A stretch of DNA of 39,303 nucleotides, taken from contig NZ_GL982513.1 of assembly GCF_000220255.1 (NCBI RefSeq), forward strand, positions 394,172 to 433,474, in the 5' to 3' direction. A program made the translations under genes and the position numbers. Below are positions 26,950-35,162 of the stretch, piece after piece. The stretch is from Prevotella pallens ATCC 700821 (GTDB lineage Bacteria; Bacteroidota; Bacteroidia; Bacteroidales; Bacteroidaceae). The notes beneath the pieces were generated by a model, which worked only from the letters and a program-made list of their open reading frames with translations, ran no database searches and was not told where the DNA came from. Position 1 is the stretch's first letter. Every line of letters starts with the position of its first letter.

Positions 26950-27141
26950 TATTTTAGTTTTTCTTCTTGTTTGCTTGTTGTTCGGTCTGTTATATTACAT
27001 CGAATATTTTATGAAATGTGTTGCGTACATTCCACGAATGGTTGGTGTACATTCCGTTAGGCGTAGGGGCAGATTTATCTCGCCCGTATATGTTTGTTGT
27101 TGTTTAGTGGTTGTGAATGTATATGCGGGTACGATGAATCG

Positions 27142-27229
27142 GCGTATATGGTGGGTGTTCGTAGCGTACACAGCTGGTGTTTGCAGCATATACGGTTGTT
27201 GTTGGTAGCGTATATAATGGGTGTTTGCA
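27142..27229. repeat. Degenerate 22-bp tandem array, four units
   Basis: Four consecutive units of exactly 22 bases (27142, 27164, 27186, 27208). Each starts GCRTA and ends in GTTNGTA or GTTTGCA-like sequence; units share about 12-17 of 22 positions by eye. A further distant relative may precede it. Confidence 0.6.
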
Positions 27230-27352
27230 CTGTGTTTAGTGGCTGATTTATTTGCTATATGTGGTATGGCGATGTGTGTGCGTAATTGTTCGTACATATT
27301 TGTTTTCTGTTTCTATTATGAGTGTGCAACGATGTTATACGCAATAGATGGT

Positions 27353-27440
27353 TTTACTTACGTGTAAGTAAAACTTTATTTACGTGTAAGTAGAGTTTTA
27401 TTTACGTGTAAGTAAAACTTTATTTATGTGTAAATAAAAC
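27353..27440. repeat. Palindromic 22-bp tandem array, four units
   Basis: Four units of exactly 22 bases (27353, 27375, 27397, 27419). The first contains TTTACTTAC-GT-GTAAGTAAA, a near-perfect palindrome of two 9-base arms; the others vary by 1-5 bases. Units 1 and 3 differ at one position only. Confidence 0.9.
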
Positions 27441-27463
27441 TATTTGGTGCGTGTGAAAATATT

Positions 27464-27529
27464 GTGCAACCATAGTGGGAACGACACGCAACTATAGTGA
27501 GAATGTTGTGTAACTATAGTGAACGTGGT
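27464..27529. repeat. Degenerate 22-bp tandem array, three units
   Basis: Three units of 22 bases (27464, 27486, 27508) sharing RYGYAACYATAGTGRGAAYG-like sequence. It starts 23 bases after the palindromic array and has the same period but unrelated sequence. Confidence 0.65.
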
Positions 27530-27782
27530 GGGGGAGCGGAAAGAAGCGACTGTGAGGTTTGGGCGAATGTGTTGAGTGTACACAACTGTGTTGGCTATGT
27601 TTTTGTTGCAAAGTTTTTTAATTTGTGCAATGGAAGAGCATTTTGTTGCTACTCTAACAGTGTGTTGTGGGTTAGAGGCTATGTGTTTGGTTTGAATAAG
27701 AGGCTGTTTGTTGCGGTTTGTTTGTTTGGTTTAGATAAAAATAAAAGGCAAGCGATGTTGTTTTCGCTTGCCTTTTGTGTTG

Positions 27783-27855
27783 TCGGGATGACTGGATTCG
27801 AACCAGCGACCCCTACGTCCCGAACGTAGTGCGCTACCAACTGCGCTACATCCCG
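27783..27855 (-). tRNA. tRNA-Pro (anticodon CGG)
   Basis: On the minus strand a perfect 7-bp acceptor stem CGGGATG/CATCCCG encloses a D-arm (GCGCAGTTGGTAGCGC), an anticodon arm CTACG-TTCGGGA-CGTAG, and a T-arm with GGTTCGAATCC. The anticodon is CGG with G37, as in proline tRNAs; it reads CCG. The discriminator is A, and CCA is not encoded. A promoter box TACCTTTG lies at 27943 down to 27936. Confidence 0.96.
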
Positions 27856-27935
27856 CTTTAACGCCAAATGGGTTGTTGTGTAGTAATATTGCTATATTTT
27901 GTTTTTGCTATTACTAGCTGTCGTTAAATGCACTG

Positions 27936-27943
27936 CAAAGGTA
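27936..27943 (-). promoter_or_regulatory. -7 box TACCTTTG for tRNA-Pro
   Basis: Minus-strand match to TAnnTTTG, 81 bases before the tRNA 5' end. Confidence 0.5.
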
Positions 27944-28014
27944 TAAAAAAAAGTAGAATTGCAGAAACATTTGTCTTATATTCGTAAGCAGGCGCAAATG
28001 TGTTTGTGGTATTG

Positions 28015-29244
28015 CTACCTTGTGAGTTGCTTGCTCATATATCGCACAGGATACCAAACGGCTATCCACCCCACAACAATAACAGTGGCAAATATGGCAA
28101 CAATGTCCCATGGGTGTACGCTAATGGGATAGGCGTTCACAACGAAGTTTCCTGCTTGATTGCCGAGTTTCACTAATCCGTAAGTTTGTTGCAACCAGCA
28201 TAAAAATAGTCCGATGGCAATACCAATAATGGCACCTGCAGCCGAAATCATACGTCCTTCGAACAAAAACACCTGATTTATTTGTTTGTCAGAGGCTCCC
28301 AGGTTGCGCAATGTTTGTACGTCGTTTTTCTTATCAATCATTAGCATAGATAGCGACCCTATGATATTGAAGCATGCAACCATTAGAATGAAAGTGAGAA
28401 ATGCGTATGCAAAGAGTTTCTCTATGCGCATAATGTTGAATGTATCCGCCTGTTGTTCGTAGCGGTCTTTTACCACAAGTTGGTTGCCCACAATGTGTTC
28501 TATTTCTCCCTTCACCTTATCGATATCTTCGCCTGCTTTTAGACGTAGTTCTAGCGATGTAATTTCGCCCTGTCTGTTGAAGAGTCGTCGTGCGAATGGT
28601 AGCGATGTAATAATATAGTTGTTGTCGTATTTGTTTTGCTTTACTTGGAATATGCTTTTTGGCGATAGTAGCGAGTCTGCCACGAAGGCATTCATAGGGT
28701 TCGATGCATCGTATTGTCCTTTTCGTTGTGGTGCATATATGTGTAGATAGTTTTTCCAGTCGATGCCCGTGTTTAGCTGTTGTGCTACGCCAATACCTAA
28801 GATGCCATAGTCTAAGTTGGCAATATGCAGTTTGAAAGTTCCATCGCCTATTAGTATATGGCTGATGTTGGTAAGCGAGTCGAAGTTTTCGGCTACGCCT
28901 TTTACGGTTACCATTATTTGTTTGCCTTGATAGGTAGCCAATGCTTGGTCGGCAACACATTCGGTAGCAACTTCTATACTGGGCAATGTTTTTATTTTGT
29001 GCAAAAGCGGATTGTCGGCTGCAATAGTTTTTCCTTTTGCAGCTTCAACCTTTAGTTGTGGGTCGAAGTTGGTGAAGAACGAAGCTACGAGATCGGAGAA
29101 ACCATTAAATCCGCTCAGTACCACAACCAGTGCCATAGTAGCAACAGCCACCCCAATTACCGATATCAGGCTGATAACGTTAATGGCGTGGGTGCTTTTC
29201 TTTGAAAAAAGATAGCGGCGTGCAATATAAAAAGGAAAACTCAT
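28015..29244 (-). CDS. LolC/E-like ABC transporter permease
   Basis: 409 aa. The N-terminus MSFPFYIARRYLFSKKSTHAINVIS, with one helix after it (GVAVATMALVVVLSGFNGF), is typical of lipoprotein-releasing permeases. A periplasmic domain of about 210 residues is followed by three C-terminal helices (the FtsX/MacB-like DUF214 region: FAYAFLTFILMVACFNIIGSL, SAAGAIIGIAIGLFLCWLQQ, IVAIFATVIVVGWIAVWYPV). Its role in sorting lipoproteins to the outer membrane follows from the family; the ATPase partner LolD is not in the window. It starts one base inside the rbfA stop (TAATG), so the two are translationally coupled. Confidence 0.9.
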   Translation of the reverse strand: MSFPFYIARRYLFSKKSTHAINVISLISVIGVAVATMALVVVLSGFNGFSDLVASFFTNFDPQLKVEAAKGKTIAADNPLLHKIKTLPSIEVATECVADQALATYQGKQIMVTVKGVAENFDSLTNISHILIGDGTFKLHIANLDYGILGIGVAQQLNTGIDWKNYLHIYAPQRKGQYDASNPMNAFVADSLLSPKSIFQVKQNKYDNNYIITSLPFARRLFNRQGEITSLELRLKAGEDIDKVKGEIEHIVGNQLVVKDRYEQQADTFNIMRIEKLFAYAFLTFILMVACFNIIGSLSMLMIDKKNDVQTLRNLGASDKQINQVFLFEGRMISAAGAIIGIAIGLFLCWLQQTYGLVKLGNQAGNFVVNAYPISVHPWDIVAIFATVIVVGWIAVWYPVRYMSKQLTR

Positions 29245-29579
29245 TACTTCTTCAGAAGTTCGTCTATGCGTTCAATATAATCTAACGAGTCGTCAATGAA
29301 GAAGCGTAGTTCTGGAATAATGCGCAACTGGTTGTGTACGCGTTGTCCTAAATCGTATCGTATAGTTTTCTCGTTTTTATTAATGTTTGTAAGAAGTTCT
29401 TCGGCTTTGTCCGATGGAAATATACTAAGATAAGCAGTACAGATGCTCAAATCTGGGCTAACCTTTACTCGTGTAACGCTAACCAATACGCCGTGCATAG
29501 CACGTGTTTGACTTTGGAATATGCTTGCAAGCTCTTTTTGTAGTAGGCGTGCAATGCGATTTTGTCTTGTTTCTTGCAT
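29244..29579 (-). CDS. rbfA: Ribosome-binding factor A
   Basis: 111 aa, the usual length. RbfA binds the 30S subunit and assists maturation of 16S rRNA, also in cold adaptation. The KH-like fold is seen as ETRQNRIARLLQKELASIF, VSVTRVKVSPDLSICTAYLSIFP and PELRFFIDDSLDYIERIDELL. The gene leads the unit with the LolC/E-like permease, joined by a TAATG overlap. Promoter TAAATTTG is at 29607 down to 29600. Confidence 0.94.
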   Translation of the reverse strand: MQETRQNRIARLLQKELASIFQSQTRAMHGVLVSVTRVKVSPDLSICTAYLSIFPSDKAEELLTNINKNEKTIRYDLGQRVHNQLRIIPELRFFIDDSLDYIERIDELLKK

Positions 29580-29599
29580 TTTCTGTTTATATTTTATTG

Positions 29600-29607
29600 C
29601 AAATTTA
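29600..29607 (-). promoter_or_regulatory. -7 box TAAATTTG for rbfA
   Basis: Minus-strand consensus, 20 bases before the rbfA ATG. Confidence 0.6.
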
Positions 29608-30095
29608 CGGTAATTCTCTCATATATCAAAATAAGGCTCTTAAAATTAGTATTGGCGAATATCCACCCCAGAGTAGATAAAATCTAAAATAGTGTTAAAT
29701 ATATAAAGAGAGTAGGGGTTTTGTGTTTTTCTGCGTTTTATAAGTGAAGTTCAGCGAGAGCTTCTATAAAAGTGATGAACTTTTTAAATACGATATATGC
29801 TTTTTTCTACAGATTAAGTTAATGTAACTATGTGATGAACAATGTTGGCGCTCTTCGTTGGTTGAAACGCGGAGCTCAACGAACAAAACTTTTTCGACAA
29901 ACTTAGAAGGTCTAAATTGGGCTGAAAAGTTACCTTTTTTGTCCTGATAAGTCTGAAGAAAACAAGAACCTACTTAAATATAATCTACAAACGGAGGGGG
30001 CGCATCTGTGCAGATGCGCCCTCAATGTGTTTAGTAAGTAGGACCTAATTTTATATAAAAACCACTTTTTAGCCTTATAACTGAAAGAAAAATGC
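29608..30095. other. Non-coding region upstream of the ATPase gene
   Basis: No gene seen. It contains TTCGTTG/CAACGAA around 29856-29882 and the REP-like hairpin at 29969-30042. Confidence 0.5.
29969..30042. repeat. REP-like nested hairpin
   Basis: Outer arms CCTACTTA (29969-29976) and TAAGTAGG (30035-30042) enclose an 11-bp inner stem GGGCGCATCTG / CAGATGCGCCC (29998-30021) with loop TG. The GC-rich inner stem stands out from the AT-rich surroundings. Such palindromes resemble dispersed intergenic repeats; only a genome search could show copy number. Confidence 0.7.
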
Positions 30096-30103
30096 TACAT
30101 TTG
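30096..30103 (+). promoter_or_regulatory. -7 box TACATTTG for ATPase-DUF4435 unit
   Basis: Matches TAnnTTTG. The predicted transcript start (about 30109) lies about 15 bases before the ATG at 30125, supporting that codon as the intended start. Confidence 0.5.
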
Positions 30104-30124
30104 CTGGAAAATAACTGAACTGCT

Positions 30125-30944
30125 ATGCAAAAAATATGCTGACTATATAAAGGAGATAGAAATAGATTCGCTGTGGGCTGGACATAAGCACATACGTTGG
30201 GAGCTTAATAGACACGTAAATATATTAAGCGGAATTAATGGAGTGGGGAAGAGTACCATTCTGAATAAGGTGGTAAAAGGACTTGCACAAGGTGGCGAGT
30301 TTCCAAGCCACATGTTGAAAGGCGTTCATATAAAAGTATCGCCAGACGATGCAACATGGATTAGGTACGACATTATTCGTTCGTTCGATCGGCCGCTAAT
30401 GAACATAGAAAGCATAAGCAAGGCAGACTTAAATCTTGTTACAGAACTTGATTGGCAATTGTTTCAGCTGCAGCGTAAGTATCTAGACTATCAGGTAAAT
30501 GTTGGAAACCGCATAATAGAAACACTGCAAAGTGGTGCGCCTGACGCTGCAACCAAAGCACAAACATATTCGGCTCCGAAACTATTGTTCCAGAACATAA
30601 TAGACGAACTGTTTGCTGAGACAGGTAAAAAAATAGTGCGTTCGGAGAATGAAATACGTTTCTCGCAAATGGGTTGTACGTTGTATCCTTACCAATTGTC
30701 GAGTGGCGAAAAACAAATGTTGGCTATATTGCTAACAGTTTTGGTGCAAGATAGTAGGTCGTATGCTTTGTTTATGGACGAGCCAGAGGTGAGTATGCAC
30801 ATAGAGTGGCAGAAGAGATTGATAAGTTTAATATTAAGTTTAAACCCAAATGTGCAAATAATACTCACTACGCACAGTCCGGCGGTTATTATGGACGGTT
30901 GGTTAGACAAGGTAACCGAAGTGGACGAGATTACTGTGGGGTAA
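30125..30944 (+). CDS. ABC-type AAA ATPase, AriA-like; frameshift near start
   Basis: The open frame in phase runs from 30081 to 30944 but has no ATG or usable GTG/TTG before the Walker A motif; the GTG at 30243 would cut that motif in half. ATG 30125 is one base out of phase: removing one A from the run of six at 30129-30134 gives MQKYADYIKEIEIDSLWAG and an intact protein of 272 aa. In that numbering, Walker A is GINGVGKS (36-43), followed later by the ABC signature LSSGEKQ, Walker B LFMDEPE and the H-loop TTHSP. It is a short SMC/ABC-like ATPase. With the DUF4435 gene 17 bases downstream it resembles PARIS AriA/AriB, though PARIS AriA is longer. The frameshift may be a sequencing error, decay or slippage. 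Confidence 0.7.
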
Positions 30945-30961
30945 GAAAACAACGAAACTTA

Positions 30962-31966
30962 ATGGGAAAACAGCTTAAAGACAATCTGTCGTCAGCCTAT
31001 TTTGAAGCAGCAAACCGACTGCAAGGACGTAAGGCACGAAAAAGAATTGTGGCGTATGTAGAGGCATACGACGACATTTTCTTTTGGCGTACGGCTCTTA
31101 GCAAATTTGAAAACGAACACCGCTACTTTGAAGTTATGCTGCCATCGCGCCACACGCTTACCAAAGGAAAACGCTCGGTGCTGATGAATTTAATTTCAGG
31201 TAATGTGGGCGAAAGTATGATAGCTTGTGTAGATGCCGATTACGACTATCTGTTACAAGAAACAACACCCACATCGCGCACAGTGAACCACAATCCGTAC
31301 GTATTTCATACCTATGCATACGCCATAGAAAACCTGCAATGTTGTGCCGAAAGTCTGCACGATGTTGGTGTTGCCGTAACGCTGAACGATAAGCCTATAT
31401 TCGATTTTGAAGAATATCTACGCCTTTATAGCGAAGCAATATTTCCATTGTTTGTTTGGAGTATATGGTTCTACAGGAATGGTATTTATGGAAAGTTCTG
31501 CATTACCGATTTTAATAGAGTTATAGAAATGGGTAATTTTAATTTCCACACTGTTTATCAGAACATAGAACGATTGCGCCACAAAGTAGCAGCAAAAATA
31601 CGTCAGTTTCAACGAGAATATCCCGATGCAAAAGAAACCTATTTGGCTGTAAAACAAGATATAGAACAGCTTGGAGTAACACCCTCAACAACCTATTTGT
31701 ATATTCAAGGGCACCATTTGTTCGACAACGTGGTTGTGCCAGCACTGAAGAAGGTTTGTAACAAGTTGATGGACGATAGGGAACAAGAAATACATCGCAA
31801 TGCACGACACATAGTGCAACAGCGCAACGAGCTTTCGAGCTACAATAAAAGTATAGAGAGCATTGTTTCTATGCTACGACGTAATGTAAACTATGCTAAT
31901 TGTGAACCTTATATACGGTTGCAAACCGATTTAGGACATTTCTTAGACAACGATAACACCGAATAG
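30962..31966 (+). CDS. DUF4435 (TOPRIM-like) protein, AriB-like
   Basis: 334 aa from ATG 30962; the frame is open to 30806 inside the ATPase gene, but the codon after the ATPase stop is the natural start. The N-terminal part has the TOPRIM-type acidic pattern: Glu34 in AYVEAYDDIFFW, and Asp91, Asp93 and Asp95 in CVDADYDYLL. The middle (FHTYAYAIENLQC) is the conserved core of DUF4435. The C-terminal half is helical and charged (RHKVAAKIRQFQREY, DDREQEIHRNARHIVQQRNEL). In PARIS systems the DUF4435 protein AriB is a TOPRIM nuclease kept inactive by the ATPase AriA. Partner gene and order agree, but no restriction or phage gene is adjacent. Confidence 0.78.
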   Translation: MGKQLKDNLSSAYFEAANRLQGRKARKRIVAYVEAYDDIFFWRTALSKFENEHRYFEVMLPSRHTLTKGKRSVLMNLISGNVGESMIACVDADYDYLLQETTPTSRTVNHNPYVFHTYAYAIENLQCCAESLHDVGVAVTLNDKPIFDFEEYLRLYSEAIFPLFVWSIWFYRNGIYGKFCITDFNRVIEMGNFNFHTVYQNIERLRHKVAAKIRQFQREYPDAKETYLAVKQDIEQLGVTPSTTYLYIQGHHLFDNVVVPALKKVCNKLMDDREQEIHRNARHIVQQRNELSSYNKSIESIVSMLRRNVNYANCEPYIRLQTDLGHFLDNDNTE

Positions 31967-32096
31967 TCTCATAGTTCTTATTTATACATTTGGTAGCATT
32001 CAGTCTGAAGAAGAACTGCTATAATATATGATGTGTACCATCTACAGCGTGTATAGTGTAGATTGATGAATAGACGATTACAGCATACTAAACCAA

Positions 32097-32298
32097 TTAA
32101 CCCAAATCAGCCATTAGATCACAATATGTATAGTTCTTATTACTCTGGTATTGTTTTCTAACATATTTTATTTTCTTATCAGCATCTTGTATGTCTTTGT
32201 AACTTAACGTAGCCCACTACGCCTGCGTTGCAAAGGCATACAATCTACTCAATAATAAAACAAAATATGTTTAGACTCTAATGACCTATTTGGGTTAA
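32097..32298. repeat. MITE-like 202-base imperfect hairpin
   Basis: Three sets of inverted arms nest around a CCCA loop at 32213-32216. Outermost: TTAACCCAAAT (32097-32107) with ATTTGGGTTAA (32288-32298), extended by CCATTAG/CTAATG. Middle: AACATATTTT (32160-32169) with AAAATATGTT (32262-32271) inside 21-base arms with 3 mismatches. Inner: TTGTATG...CTTTG with CAAAG...CATACAA and CGTAG/CTACG. The left arm holds about 36 extra bases. It ends in TTAA on both sides. Confidence 0.6.
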
Positions 32299-32339
32299 AA
32301 CACAACGGCAGAAGAGCTGCTTTATATGCCAATTTGGTT

Positions 32340-33797
32340 TTAGTTCTCTTTCCAGAACGAAGGAGTGAATAACACCAATACAGAGAAAAGTTCGAGGCGA
32401 CCAACAAGCATTAAGAACGAACTAATCCATTTAGCAAAGTCGGGCAGTTCGTTCCACGACATTGTAGGACCAATCTCTAAACCTAACGTAGGACCAACGT
32501 TACCAAGACTACTAAGTGTAATTGTCATTGAGTTGGTAGAGTCGATGCCTGCTGCTATCATAGTGAAAGCACAAATAACCGCAAGAAATAAATACAAACC
32601 AATGAATGCCAAGAGAGTTACACGTTTACACATTTGCACATTGTATCCGTCTACTTTCATAGGCAGAACAGCATTAGGGTGGAGTATTTGACGAAACTCA
32701 TTCTTAATAACCTTTACCAACATTACGCCACGTATACTCTTTATTCCACCACTTGTAGAACCCGACGAACCTCCAAAAAACATACAAGCAGCAAGAACAA
32801 CCCATGTAACATGAGGCCATTTGGCTGCATCGTCGCTAAAGAGTCCAGTTGTTGTAATAAACGACACTACCTGAAAAGCAGAGCTTCGGAAGGCATGTTC
32901 CACTTCGTAGTTACAACGGAAGATGAGCTCTAACATAATAAATAGGGAGAAGCTAGCAGTCATTGCTGCATAAAACTTAAATTCGCTGTTCTTGAGCATT
33001 TCCTTTAGTTTGAAGCCCGCAACAGATGTGTAGAGCAAAGTGAAGTTTACGCCCGATAGGAAACAAAAGATAGTACAGACATACTCTTCGGCTGGCGAAT
33101 GGAATGTAGCAATAGAGCCACTTTCGGTGCTGAAACCACCAGTAGCGGTACTGGTCATAGCATAATTAAAAGCATCGAACCAGTTCATACCACACACCTT
33201 ATAGCTTACAACGCAGGCAGCCGTAAGCACAAAATAAACCATCCATATCCATTTAGCCCCCATACTGAGACGTGGGTGAAGTTTGCTCTTTATAGGTCCT
33301 GTGGCTTCTGCTGCAAACACTTTTAGCGACCCGCCAACAAGCGAAGGTAAAATTGCAATGGTAAAGAAGACAATACCTAATCCGCCTATCCATTGTGTTA
33401 GCGATCGCCAGAATAGTAAGCCTTTAGGGAAATGTTCGGGGAAGTCTACTATGGAGGCACCTGTTGTGGTGAATCCCGACATAGTTTCAAAGAAAGCATT
33501 GGTGAAACTTGTGATATAACCGCTGATAAGAAATGGAAGAGTACCAAAGAGAGAGAATATAATCCACGTTACAGCCACCACAAAGTAAGCGTCTCTACGA
33601 CTAATAGTGTTGTTGGCATGTCTGCCCATTAATCGGAATGCGCCTCCAGCCACAATTGTTATAAGTATAGACCAAATGAATGCTATTATATCTTTGTCTT
33701 GATATAATAACGACACACATAAACACACAGACATTAGCAACGCCTCTAAGCCTAAGAGCGCACCAATAATTTTTGCTATCGTCTTTAGATTAAGCAT
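32340..33797 (-). CDS. trkH: Trk potassium uptake membrane protein
   Basis: 485 aa, usual length. TrkH is the K+-conducting inner-membrane subunit. The four pore-loop repeats are visible, each with its selectivity glycine: FTTTGASIVDFP, STATGGFSTESG, ITTTGLFSDD and SSLGNVGPTLGLE; ten or more hydrophobic helices surround them. It follows trkA by 24 bases and ends the dxs-trkA-trkH unit. Confidence 0.95.
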   Translation of the reverse strand: MLNLKTIAKIIGALLGLEALLMSVCLCVSLLYQDKDIIAFIWSILITIVAGGAFRLMGRHANNTISRRDAYFVVAVTWIIFSLFGTLPFLISGYITSFTNAFFETMSGFTTTGASIVDFPEHFPKGLLFWRSLTQWIGGLGIVFFTIAILPSLVGGSLKVFAAEATGPIKSKLHPRLSMGAKWIWMVYFVLTAACVVSYKVCGMNWFDAFNYAMTSTATGGFSTESGSIATFHSPAEEYVCTIFCFLSGVNFTLLYTSVAGFKLKEMLKNSEFKFYAAMTASFSLFIMLELIFRCNYEVEHAFRSSAFQVVSFITTTGLFSDDAAKWPHVTWVVLAACMFFGGSSGSTSGGIKSIRGVMLVKVIKNEFRQILHPNAVLPMKVDGYNVQMCKRVTLLAFIGLYLFLAVICAFTMIAAGIDSTNSMTITLSSLGNVGPTLGLEIGPTMSWNELPDFAKWISSFLMLVGRLELFSVLVLFTPSFWKEN

Positions 33798-33821
33798 TGG
33801 TAAAAATTCTTCTTTTAAACT

Positions 33822-35162
33822 TTAGTTGAACAACTGTTCTACCTTCTTCATATTGGCATTGTAGCAGAAAACAACTACAATATCACCAGCCTCTATTTGC
33901 GTATTACCAGAAACTAACATACCAACATCATGGCGAACTAATCCTCCAATAGTCATTCCACTTGGGATATTTACATCTTTAATAGGTTTCTGCGTAATGC
34001 GAGATCCTTGAACAGGTATGAATTCGGCAACGTCGGCATCTACAGACATAAGGAAACGCACATTACTAACATTCGCATCGAGCAACATTTGATAGATGTA
34101 GCCAGCAGCAATAGCTCTTTTATTAATAATAGTGCCAATATCTAAGTTAGCAGCCATATCTACATAGTCGAAATTCTCTACAGCTGCAATCGTCTTTCTT
34201 ACGCCTAAGTTTTTTGCTGCCATACAAGCTAAGATGTTTGTTTCGGCATTCGGTGTAAGTGCAACAAATGCTTGCGTGTGTCTAATGCCCTCTTCTATGA
34301 GTAGGTCGGTATCTCGTCCATCACCATTGATAACAAGTACAGATTCGTCGAATATTTCATTAAGATATTCACATCGGTCGAAGCTGTTTTCGATAATCTT
34401 AATATCCATATATTCAGGCATAATTTTTACAGAGCGCACGGCTGTGCGTCCACCACCCATTATCATAACATTTTTAACATCAACGTAGTGCTCTTTGCCT
34501 GTGAATTTGCGAACGTAGGGTATATATTCTTTCGTAGTCATAAAGTAGGCGAGGTCTTCTCGTTGTAGTGTCTCGTTTCCACCAGGAATAATGGTTTCGT
34601 TTCTACGTTTAATGGCAACAATGTGATATGGGTCGTTAGGTCCACTTATTTCTCTTAATGGTTTATCTAAGATTGCACAAGTGTCGCGAAGTTTTATGCC
34701 TAACATAACCAACGCTCCACCACGAACGTCCCAGCGCTGACGAACCCACGACATTTTAAGGCCGTTTATGATATCTTTTGCTGCTAGAAGTTCAGGATAA
34801 ATAAGACTATCAACGCCTAACTGCTTAAATAACTCTTGGTTTTTAGATTCCAAATACTCTGGATTATCAATCTTAGCCACAGTCTTTTTTGCACCAAGGT
34901 GGTGTGCCATAGTACAAGCAGTAATGTTTGTTGTTTCTTTTGGGTCTACAGCAATAAAGAGATCAGCGTGTTTAACATCTGCCTCTTGTAGTATCTGTAT
35001 ACTTGTAGGCTTTCCTTGCAGTGTAAGAAGGTCGTAGTCTTGACCTATTTTGTTTAACCTCTCTTCCTGCTCGTCTATTAATATTATATTGTACTTATTG
35101 CGCGATAAGAATTGTGCTAAATAAGTCCCTATGGTATATGCTCCTGCTATAATAATTTTCAT
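33822..35162 (-). CDS. trkA: Trk system regulatory protein TrkA
   Basis: 446 aa, cytoplasmic NAD(H)-binding gating subunit of the TrkH channel. Two RCK halves are seen. The first starts [26 protein letters not shown], where the nucleotide-binding glycine motif is GAYTIG rather than the more common GAGxVG; the second starts [17 protein letters not shown] at about residue 228. Each half is followed by a TrkA_C domain. Its start overlaps the dxs stop by four bases (ATGA), and trkH follows. Confidence 0.94.
   Translation of the reverse strand: MKIIIAGAYTIGTYLAQFLSRNKYNIILIDEQEERLNKIGQDYDLLTLQGKPTSIQILQEADVKHADLFIAVDPKETTNITACTMAHHLGAKKTVAKIDNPEYLESKNQELFKQLGVDSLIYPELLAAKDIINGLKMSWVRQRWDVRGGALVMLGIKLRDTCAILDKPLREISGPNDPYHIVAIKRRNETIIPGGNETLQREDLAYFMTTKEYIPYVRKFTGKEHYVDVKNVMIMGGGRTAVRSVKIMPEYMDIKIIENSFDRCEYLNEIFDESVLVINGDGRDTDLLIEEGIRHTQAFVALTPNAETNILACMAAKNLGVRKTIAAVENFDYVDMAANLDIGTIINKRAIAAGYIYQMLLDANVSNVRFLMSVDADVAEFIPVQGSRITQKPIKDVNIPSGMTIGGLVRHDVGMLVSGNTQIEAGDIVVVFCYNANMKKVEQLFN

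Larger units (their letters stand above)
26950..27782. other. 833-base non-coding region with tandem arrays
   Basis: No gene is supported. It holds a degenerate hairpin near 27067-27085 (GGGCAGA/TCTCGCCC), three arrays with 22-base period (listed separately) and the 3' side of the tRNA gene. A frame at 27497-27829 ending MTGFEPATPTSRT is an antisense-tRNA artefact. Confidence 0.7.

Noticed and set aside
27353..27440. CRISPR array
   Set aside because: Units are contiguous with no unique spacers and no cas genes are near; it is a simple tandem array.
27497..27829. 110-residue plus-strand frame ending MTGFEPATPTSRT
   Set aside because: Its end is the antisense translation of the tRNA-Pro gene, a well-known annotation artefact; the rest overlaps the tandem arrays.
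27679..27867. Minus-strand frame with VAQLVAHYVRDVGVAGSNPVIPTT
   Set aside because: This is the sense-strand translation of the same tRNA gene.
30243..30944. ATPase starting at GTG 30243
   Set aside because: This start would remove the first half of the Walker A motif, leaving a non-functional protein.
30806..30961. Longer DUF4435 protein starting inside the ATPase gene
   Set aside because: The extension lies entirely in the ATPase coding sequence, is basic and cysteine-rich in an unlikely way, and the ATG at 30962 begins the conserved part.
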